Shown here piece by piece: positions 58,433 through 64,000 of a stretch of 64,000 nt of DNA (positions within the stretch are counted from its first letter, which is position 1; every line of letters starts with the position of its first letter). Source of the DNA: JAVVWB01 sp036652335. Lineage in GTDB: Bacteria; Synergistota; Synergistia; Synergistales; Synergistaceae. The translations under genes and the position numbers were made by a program. The notes beneath the pieces are model-generated. The model saw only the letters and a list, made by a program, of their open reading frames with translations. It had not been told where the DNA came from and made no database searches. The stretch is taken from assembly GCA_036652335.1 (NCBI GenBank), contig JAVVWB010000003.1, positions 92,509 to 156,508 on the forward strand, written 5' to 3'.

Positions 58433-59270
58433 TTTGCGCCTCCTGTTTTTTAATAGCTTTTTCTATTACTTCATCGTAGCGCTCAGTATATTCTTTGTGT
58501 AAAGGATTATTCAAAAATTCGCCAACAACTATTTTTCCTTTTAACTCTTCTTCAGACATGTCAATTGCTTTAGATATATTTACAGAGTTGTCTTTTAAAA
58601 AGTTTATGTTGTCTATCGGACGGCTTCTCTTATTTTTTCTACCAAATTGAGTGTGACAATAAGATACTAATTCTACCATTGCAAATCCATGTTTTTGGTG
58701 CTCAATAGCTTTCTTTAGTATTTGTTCACACATAGCCGGTTGAGCTACCGTGGCACGTGCAACATATGTAGCACCAGCTGCAACTGCTAATTTACATATA
58801 TCAAATGTAGGATCAATTGCTCCATAAGGTGTGGTAGCAGCGAAAGCGCCCTCAGGTGTAGTAGGAGACGCTTGCCCTCCTGTCATCCCATAGATATTAT
58901 TATTCATTACAACGGCTGTAATTCCAATGTTACGACGACATGCGTGAATAAAGTGGTTCCCTCCAATAGCTGTTGCATCTCCATCACCCATTACATTAAT
59001 TATAGTCAAATCAGGGTTCGCCATTTTTACTCCTGTTGCAAAAGCTAAAGACCTACCATGGGCAGTATGAAGTGTGCAAGCATCGATATAACCAGGCATT
59101 CTACTAGAACACCCTATACCTGAAGATATACAAACTTGCTCTTTTGGTATTTCCAATCCTACAATTGCTCTTAATATTGCATGCATTATAATTCCATGTC
59201 CACATCCAGGACACCAAATATGTGGCATAAATTGTTTTCTCAACATATCATTAACTTTTTGTTTGGGCAT
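58425..59270 (-). CDS. korB: 2-oxoacid:ferredoxin oxidoreductase, beta (TPP-binding) subunit
   Basis: Thiamine diphosphate and cluster-binding subunit: WCPGCGHGIIMHAILRAI, GDGDATAIGGNHF...NNNIYGMTGGQASPTT (TPP-Mg site), and the SRMPGYIDACTLHTAHGRS loop. The 4Fe-4S site is marked by the conserved N-terminal cysteines. The start at 59270 has GGAGG upstream; 59279 is a longer alternative. It overlaps korA's stop region, as usual in these operons. Confidence 0.92.
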   Translation of the reverse strand: MPKQKVNDMLRKQFMPHIWCPGCGHGIIMHAILRAIVGLEIPKEQVCISSGIGCSSRMPGYIDACTLHTAHGRSLAFATGVKMANPDLTIINVMGDGDATAIGGNHFIHACRRNIGITAVVMNNNIYGMTGGQASPTTPEGAFAATTPYGAIDPTFDICKLAVAAGATYVARATVAQPAMCEQILKKAIEHQKHGFAMVELVSYCHTQFGRKNKRSRPIDNINFLKDNSVNISKAIDMSEEELKGKIVVGEFLNNPLHKEYTERYDEVIEKAIKKQEAQNG

Positions 59271-59271
59271 G

Positions 59272-60402
59272 TTATGCAACCTCCTTCACAAAAGAGATTA
59301 TTTCTGATGGTTTGTATAATTCTCCATTAATCAAACTTTTTCTGTGTACTTCACAATTTCTACCTGCTATTCTTTCAACTTCTAACACCATTTGTCCTGC
59401 ATTTAATTCAGGAACAATTATATGTTTAACTTTTTTAGATAATTGCGCAAGTCTTTCTTCTGGAAAAGGCCAAAGTGATATCGGTCTAAAGTGTCCAACC
59501 TTAATCCCTTCTTTTCTTAATTCTTTTATAGCTTTTAATGAAGATCTTGATACGCTACCATATGATAAAACAATAACATCTGCATCTTCGATAAATTCTT
59601 CATTATATTCAATAACTTCATTTTTATAGAATTCAACTTTATTTATTATTCTATTAGCCTTATCATTCACTTCATCAGCTTTTGTAGTGGGGAATCCCCA
59701 TTCGGAGCTAGTTAGCCCTGTTACATGCCATCTGTAACCATCTCCAAATGATGCCATAGGTGGTATCATATCGTCATCCGCTTTATATGGCACAAAGTTA
59801 TCATAATCTACAGATGGTTTTTTTCTGTCTAATATTTCCATACTATCTAAATCAGGAATTTCTATTTTTTCTCTCATATGCCCAATAACTTCGTCTGCAA
59901 GTATGAATACAGGCTGTCTAAATCGTTCTGACATATTAAAAGCCTTAACTGCAAGCCGGTAGCATTCAGGAATTGAATTAGGTGCATAAGCTATTGTCGC
60001 ATGGTCACCATGTGTTCCCCACCTTGCCTGCATTACATCTGCCTGAGATACTTTTGTTGGAAGTCCAGTTGATGGACCTCCTCTTTGTATATTAGTTAGA
60101 ACAAGAGGTATCTCTGCCATATATGCATATCCTAATAGTTCTTGTTTTAGAGAAATTCCTGGACCAGAGCTAGCCGTCATAGCTTTTTTACCAGCTATTG
60201 AAGCTCCTATTGCTGCTGCAATGCCTGCAATCTCGTCCTCCATTTGCATAAATTTACCTTTTAACTTAGGGAGTTCTTCTGACATAATTTCCATTATTTC
60301 TGTTGAAGGGGTTATTGGATAACCACTAAAGAATCTACATCCTGCAGCAATTGCTCCCATTGTAATAGCTTTATTACCTTGCCAAAATTCGAATTTATTC
60401 AT
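59272..60402 (-). CDS. korA: 2-oxoacid:ferredoxin oxidoreductase, alpha subunit
   Basis: A 376-residue subunit: GNKAITMGAIAAGCRFFSGYPITPSTEIMEIM at the start, DEIAGIAAAIGASIAGKKAMTASSGPGISLKQE (TPP interface), and the C-terminal domain DVIVLSYGSVSRSSLKAIKELRKEG. It follows korD with an eight-base overlap. Ferredoxin reduced by this enzyme would feed hydrogenases or other anaerobic pathways. Confidence 0.94.
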   Translation of the reverse strand: MNKFEFWQGNKAITMGAIAAGCRFFSGYPITPSTEIMEIMSEELPKLKGKFMQMEDEIAGIAAAIGASIAGKKAMTASSGPGISLKQELLGYAYMAEIPLVLTNIQRGGPSTGLPTKVSQADVMQARWGTHGDHATIAYAPNSIPECYRLAVKAFNMSERFRQPVFILADEVIGHMREKIEIPDLDSMEILDRKKPSVDYDNFVPYKADDDMIPPMASFGDGYRWHVTGLTSSEWGFPTTKADEVNDKANRIINKVEFYKNEVIEYNEEFIEDADVIVLSYGSVSRSSLKAIKELRKEGIKVGHFRPISLWPFPEERLAQLSKKVKHIIVPELNAGQMVLEVERIAGRNCEVHRKSLINGELYKPSEIISFVKEVA

Positions 60403-60604
60403 CTGATGTCACCTCTTGTACTGTAATAGACATATCTGGACATATGTTTTCACACTGTAAGCAACCTATACAGTCTTCTTGTCTTACAGCTACACATTTT
60501 ACTTTTTCATCCAATTCTAGAACTTTTTTAGGACACAGCGCAATACATAGTCCACAGCTTTTACACCAAGTATTATTTATATCAATTTTAAAATTTTTAG
60601 CCAT
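60395..60604 (-). CDS. korD: 2-oxoacid:ferredoxin oxidoreductase, delta (ferredoxin-like) subunit
   Basis: A 69-residue two-cluster ferredoxin subunit: CKSCGLCIALCPKKVL and CIGCLQCENICPDMSI. The ATG at 60604 fits the usual start; a weak GTAGGT precedes it. First gene of the korDABC operon and 30 bases downstream of tsaB. Confidence 0.92.
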   Translation of the reverse strand: MAKNFKIDINNTWCKSCGLCIALCPKKVLELDEKVKCVAVRQEDCIGCLQCENICPDMSITVQEVTSDE

Positions 60605-60634
60605 TTTCATACCTACTTTCGAATACTCAAATTT

Positions 60635-61297
60635 TTATTCATCTTGTAATGGGCCAATATCTGGCTTTCTTAAGTACATTCCTTGCAACGACAATGGATC
60701 AATAGATTGTGTATAGCGTTCAAATCCTAGTAATGCTGTACTACCACCTGTTTGGGGTTTATCTTCAAATGTTACGTTCTTTAAAGCAAGTAATTCATCA
60801 TATTCTTTATAATCATTTCCAACAATACATAATTCTTTAAAAGCCGATATCTCTTTTAGTAGTTTATCAATATGAGAGTATTGAGGATTTACAAGTGTTG
60901 TTATGTTTTTATCTATTTCATATATAGCATAGTATAAAGATTTTTTTCTTGCCTTTATAACTGATACAATGTGTGTATATTTATCTTTTAATGAATATGC
61001 CATTGACTCAAGTGATACAACTGGTAAAATTTTTTTTGAAAGAGCAAATGATAACGATGTTGAATAGGATAGTCCTGTTCTTATTCCAGTATAGAAACCA
61101 GGCCCATTTGTAACAGAGATTAGGTCAATATCATTTAGTTTTAAATTATTTGATTTTAACAGGTTATAAACCAGATTGGGCAACATTTCTGATTGCTTTC
61201 TTTTTAGATCTAAATTTATTTCAGAAAGAATTTCTCCATTAGAAACCAATCCAAGGTTTGTTATTCTTGTGCAACAGTCTATTCCCAAGACATTCAT
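60635..61297 (-). CDS. tsaB: tRNA threonylcarbamoyladenosine biosynthesis protein TsaB
   Basis: Partner of TsaD/TsaE in t6A tRNA modification. ASKHA fold: MNVLGIDCCTRITNLGLVSNG, LISVTNGPGFYTGIRTGLSYSTSL, and the central AYSLKDKYTH segment. The length of about 220 residues is normal. It lies between tsaE and korD on the same strand; TsaD is not encoded in the window. Confidence 0.92.
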   Translation of the reverse strand: MNVLGIDCCTRITNLGLVSNGEILSEINLDLKRKQSEMLPNLVYNLLKSNNLKLNDIDLISVTNGPGFYTGIRTGLSYSTSLSFALSKKILPVVSLESMAYSLKDKYTHIVSVIKARKKSLYYAIYEIDKNITTLVNPQYSHIDKLLKEISAFKELCIVGNDYKEYDELLALKNVTFEDKPQTGGSTALLGFERYTQSIDPLSLQGMYLRKPDIGPLQDE

Positions 61298-61308
61298 TTT
61301 CATTCCGC

Positions 61309-61806
61309 CTATATTTTTATATTTGTTAGTAACATTTTTAAGTGACTTATTATTTTTTCCAAAGAAGATATAATTTCAATTGTTCTTATGTTGTCATGTT
61401 CTGTGTACTTTATATTTATCTCAACGGATTCTGCTTTCGGTTTTTCTGTCCATCTTTCTGACCATTCTATTATTAATAGATAATTTTGGTCCACATAGTA
61501 TTCTAAGTCAAGTTCTTCCACTTCACTTTGAGTTTGAAGTCTATAAAGGTCTACATGTGCGAGAGGAATTTTACCAGAATTGTGTTCTGCAACAATTATA
61601 AATGATGGGCTTTTTATACCTTTTATGCCTAACCCAAAAGCTATTCCTTGAGTTAAATGAGTTTTTCCTGCACCTAATTCACCATTAAGGTATATAACAA
61701 GTTTTGGAAAAGCTACCTTACTCAAAAGCACCCCTAGATTAAACGTATCTTTTTCTGACATCGATTCTATAATTATTTTATTTGTTGAGACACTTTTGCA
61801 TTTCAT
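61309..61806 (-). CDS. tsaE: tRNA threonylcarbamoyladenosine biosynthesis ATPase TsaE
   Basis: Small ATPase that cycles the TsaB-TsaD complex: Walker A LNGELGAGKTHLTQGIA, AHVDLYRLQTQSEVEELD, IIEWSERW. From the ATG at 61806 it is 165 residues, starting MKCKSVSTNKII; GGGAG lies seven bases upstream, inside the end of nnr, which it overlaps by 29 bases. Longer starts would overlap nnr even more. Confidence 0.92.
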   Translation of the reverse strand: MKCKSVSTNKIIIESMSEKDTFNLGVLLSKVAFPKLVIYLNGELGAGKTHLTQGIAFGLGIKGIKSPSFIIVAEHNSGKIPLAHVDLYRLQTQSEVEELDLEYYVDQNYLLIIEWSERWTEKPKAESVEINIKYTEHDNIRTIEIISSLEKIISHLKMLLTNIKI

Positions 61807-63310
61807 TTGCGATCTCCCTTGCCAAGTTTCCATGAATACCATTTCTATTTTCTAATAAATTGCCTGCTGTCGCATGTATTAATGCGGCCAACGTTGTTGC
61901 GTCAAACAAAGACAAACCCCATGCAGCAAATGTAGCAATAGCCCCTGTGAGAACGTCTCCTGATCCAGGAACAGATAGTGACCTTGAGCCAGCATTTATA
62001 ATTCTAATTTTGTTCTTATGCTTAATTAATGTGTTTTTACCTTTTAAAAGCACAATGTCAAACTTTGAAGATAATTTGTTTATAGCTTCCAATCTGTCTA
62101 AGTTAACATCATCTACAGGTACGTTTAAAATTCCAGCGGCTTCACCATGGTGAGGAGTAATAACAGTATTGGGTCTATATTCAAATCTATGTTTACTTAG
62201 AAAGTGTAACGCATCAGCATCAATAATCAATACTTTATTAAACTTCGTGTAAATTTCATTTAAAATTTTCGTTATATTTACTTCCCGCCCTATTCCAGGT
62301 CCAATTACAATACTAGACACCTTTGAAATTATCGGAGACAAGTAATCATAAAGATTTTCGTGTAAAATAACGTTATTCTTAGTTTTTAAGGGGATGAAAA
62401 CTGCCTCAGGTAAAAACAAGGAAGCCGTTTCTACCATAAAATCTGGTATAGCTAAATATACTACTCCAGCCCCTGTTCTAAGCGCACCTAGTGCCGAAAG
62501 TAAAGGAGCTCCTCTGTAGTTATAACTTCCACCTAGTATAAGAACTGATCCTCTATTTCCCTTATGTATGTTTTCAGGAAAAATAGGTAAGAAATCATTT
62601 ATATCAGATGAATTATATACATCTAAGGAGTTATCCTCATTTAGAACTTTATCTTTTTGCACACCTATCCCAGCAATAACAATTTCACCACACATGGAGG
62701 AAGCAGGGTACAAGACCATTCCAAGTTTTTTTTCTAAAAATGTTATAGTTAAGTCTGCTTTAAAACAATTAGGGCAAACTGACCCATCTCTAGCATTTAT
62801 TCCAGAAGGTATATCTAGAGCAATCTTTAGTTTTCTTTCTCTTTTCTTAATCAAATCCAAAATATATTTTATCTCGTTTCTAGGTTCCCCCATAGCTCCG
62901 GTACCAAGCAATGCATCAATATAACATTCAGAAATGTCTAAATAATTATTAATTTCATTTATATCAAGTAATTTTATGTATCTAATTGTTAAATTTTTTG
63001 TTTGGGCTCTTTGAAGTTTATCACTCGCGAGACGTGCATCATTTTTATAACTTGTTAATTCACACGACGTAATTATTATAACATTTTTATTATTAGATAA
63101 AAGGAAGTCTGCTAGAATAAATCCATCTCCAGCGTTGTTTCCTGAACCACAAAAAATCAAAAAATTTTTTATTTCAGGGAATTTATCTAAAATAATTTTT
63201 CCCGCATTAGATCCCGCTGTTTCCATTAAGTAAAATGAATTTATGTTATGATTTTCAACAGCAATTTTGTCCGCATTTCTTATATCACTAGGCAAATAAT
63301 ATTTATACAT
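61778..63310 (-). CDS. nnr: Bifunctional NAD(P)HX epimerase / dehydratase
   Basis: Repairs hydrated NAD(P)H. The N-terminal NnrE part (residues 1-215) has GSGNNAGDGFILADFLL and DIPSGINARDG. The C-terminal NnrD part (~225-510) has GNRGSVLILGGSYNYRGAP, ITPHHGEAAGIL and GSGDVLTGAIATFAAWG (ATP/ADP site and catalytic Asp). The ATG at 63310 has GGAG eight bases upstream. It overlaps acpS by eight bases. Confidence 0.92.
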   Translation of the reverse strand: MYKYYLPSDIRNADKIAVENHNINSFYLMETAGSNAGKIILDKFPEIKNFLIFCGSGNNAGDGFILADFLLSNNKNVIIITSCELTSYKNDARLASDKLQRAQTKNLTIRYIKLLDINEINNYLDISECYIDALLGTGAMGEPRNEIKYILDLIKKRERKLKIALDIPSGINARDGSVCPNCFKADLTITFLEKKLGMVLYPASSMCGEIVIAGIGVQKDKVLNEDNSLDVYNSSDINDFLPIFPENIHKGNRGSVLILGGSYNYRGAPLLSALGALRTGAGVVYLAIPDFMVETASLFLPEAVFIPLKTKNNVILHENLYDYLSPIISKVSSIVIGPGIGREVNITKILNEIYTKFNKVLIIDADALHFLSKHRFEYRPNTVITPHHGEAAGILNVPVDDVNLDRLEAINKLSSKFDIVLLKGKNTLIKHKNKIRIINAGSRSLSVPGSGDVLTGAIATFAAWGLSLFDATTLAALIHATAGNLLENRNGIHGNLAREIANEMQKCLNK

Positions 63311-63677
63311 TTTCTTTCTCCAAAACAACCATAGCTATAGCAAGACCTGATTCGTGTGATATAGAGAGAAAGACATTTTTTATTTTTTCCATCTTAAGTT
63401 TCTTTTGAAACTCAGAGTTAAAGACAAAATGAGGTCCATTTTCGGTTCGTATGATTGAACATGCGCAAATACCTTGTTTAAACAATCCCCAACCAGTTGC
63501 TTTGGCGATTGCCTCTCTTGAGGCAAAAGCGGCAGCATAGTGTTTTGCAGAATCATTAGAATTTTCTGCATATTTAATTTCTTCTTTTGAGAAAACTTTT
63601 TCTTTAAATCCTGGCCGAGCAACGGCTTTTCTTATTCTATTAATATCACAAAGATCAACGCCTATGCCACTTATCAT
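63303..63677 (-). CDS. acpS: Holo-[acyl-carrier-protein] synthase
   Basis: Attaches the phosphopantetheine arm to ACP. The 124-residue protein has the standard GIGVDLCDINRI start, FASREAIAKATGWGLF (Mg/CoA site) and the C-terminal SISHESGLAIAMVVL. The ATG at 63677 has GGAGG upstream. First gene of the acpS-nnr-tsaE-tsaB-korDABC-rumA run, which starts after the tRNA-Leu terminator. Confidence 0.94.
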   Translation of the reverse strand: MISGIGVDLCDINRIRKAVARPGFKEKVFSKEEIKYAENSNDSAKHYAAAFASREAIAKATGWGLFKQGICACSIIRTENGPHFVFNSEFQKKLKMEKIKNVFLSISHESGLAIAMVVLEKENV

Positions 63678-63776
63678 GATTTCCTCCAAATTTTAAAGCA
63701 TATTTTATTTATTATATACCAAGTTTATAAGAAAACTAAACCTCATCCCATATATTTATTATATTAATAATATAGC

Positions 63777-63805
63777 AAAAAAGGTCGTGAACAAAGTTCA
63801 CGACC
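63777..63805 (-). terminator. Terminator after tRNA-Leu
   Basis: GGTCGTGAAC and GTTCACGACC (perfect 10-bp arms) around TTT, followed by TTTTTT on the minus strand. Confidence 0.92.
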
Positions 63806-63817
63806 TTAATATTTAAG

Positions 63818-63901
63818 TGGTGCGGGAGAGGGGACTTGAACCCCTACGCCGAAGGCACAGGATCCTAAGTCCTGCGCGTCTACCAGTTCCGCCACTCCCG
63901 C
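63818..63901 (-). tRNA. tRNA-Leu(UAG)
   Basis: 84 bases with acceptor GCGGGAG/CTCCCGC, anticodon stem CAGGA/TCCTG and loop CTTAGGA (anticodon TAG), a short variable arm (TGCCTTCGGCGTA), and GTTCAAGTC in the T loop. Discriminator A, CCA encoded. Confidence 0.94.
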
Positions 63902-63913
63902 GATTTATATTAA

Positions 63914-63939
63914 TAAAAAAAGACTGCTCATTAGCAGTC
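63914..63939 (-). terminator. Terminator between tRNA-Lys and tRNA-Leu
   Basis: GACTGCT and AGCAGTC (7-bp stem) around a four-base loop, then TTTTTTTATT on the minus strand. So the two tRNA genes are at least partly separate transcription units. Confidence 0.88.
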
Positions 63940-63949
63940 ACTTTCTCAA

Positions 63950-64000
63950 TGGTGGATCGTACAGGAATCGAACCTGTAACCCCCTGATTAAGAGTCAGGT
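63950..64000 (-). tRNA. tRNA-Lys(CUU), 5' part outside the window
   Basis: The 3' half is present: anticodon stem CCTGA/TCAGG with loop CTCTTAA (anticodon CTT), T arm ACAGG/CCTGT with GTTCGATTC, acceptor ACGATCC, discriminator A and encoded CCA. Confidence 0.9.

Noticed and set aside
1..64000. CRISPR array or toxin-antitoxin operon
   Set aside because: No series of evenly spaced direct repeats was found. The AbrB-like gene has no toxin-like partner, only a truncated methylase.

Overview
The window looks like part of the chromosome of an AT-rich, strictly anaerobic bacterium. It carries a four-subunit 2-oxoacid:ferredoxin oxidoreductase, a hybrid cluster protein, MeaB, a [4Fe-4S] family 4 uracil-DNA glycosylase and several MinD/Mrp ATPases with ferredoxin domains. 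The rpiB-upp fusion next to wecA, wecB and murA, and a P-loop ATPase fused to an Asp23-like domain, remind me of Synergistota or a deep Bacillota lineage. That placement is inference; no rRNA is present to settle it. Almost every gene lies on the minus strand.

Region 1 (1-28900) is housekeeping DNA read from right to left with very small gaps. It starts with a two-receiver GGDEF/EAL protein, then the proteostasis block tig-clpP-clpX-lon-engB, then valS, folC, a laccase-domain protein, a Gfo/Idh dehydrogenase, a small membrane protein and meaB. The rpiB-upp fusion, wecA, wecB, murA and the ATPase/Asp23 fusion follow, then udg, uppS, cdsA, dxr, rseP and ispG (isoprenoid and lipid-carrier supply plus envelope proteolysis), argF and a partial nadE. 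A tRNA-Gly(CCC) closes the region.

Region 2 (about 30594-56506) is accessory DNA. I read it as a composite island inserted in the 3' end of the rlmD/rumA-like rRNA methyltransferase gene. The intact gene lies to the right (56470-57840). A displaced copy of its last codons (HVETV...) lies to the left at 30558-30593, next to three degenerate copies of the same DMFP site. Inside are four parts: (a) a ten-gene operon of NifX/Mrp/MinD-ferredoxin/NifU/DUF134 proteins, resembling the anaerobe-specific orange protein (ORP) type clusters, behind a consensus promoter framed by an 11-bp inverted repeat; (b) a prophage- or ICE-like remnant with three serine recombinase genes, a family A DNA polymerase, DUF2815 and DUF2800; (c) several insertion sequences, including a 3.05-kb three-gene DUF6431/TniA/TniB-type transposon whose ends and target duplication can be read, and an IS3 element with CTATA duplications; (d) a GC-richer stress cluster (hcp, hemerythrin, monooxygenase, methyltransferase, TetR, ferredoxin) ending at a junction between a broken ABC permease and a broken cytosine methyltransferase.

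Region 3 (56470-64000) returns to the backbone: rumA, korCBAD, tsaB, tsaE, nnr and acpS, then tRNA-Leu(UAG) and a partial tRNA-Lys(CUU), each separated by an intrinsic terminator.
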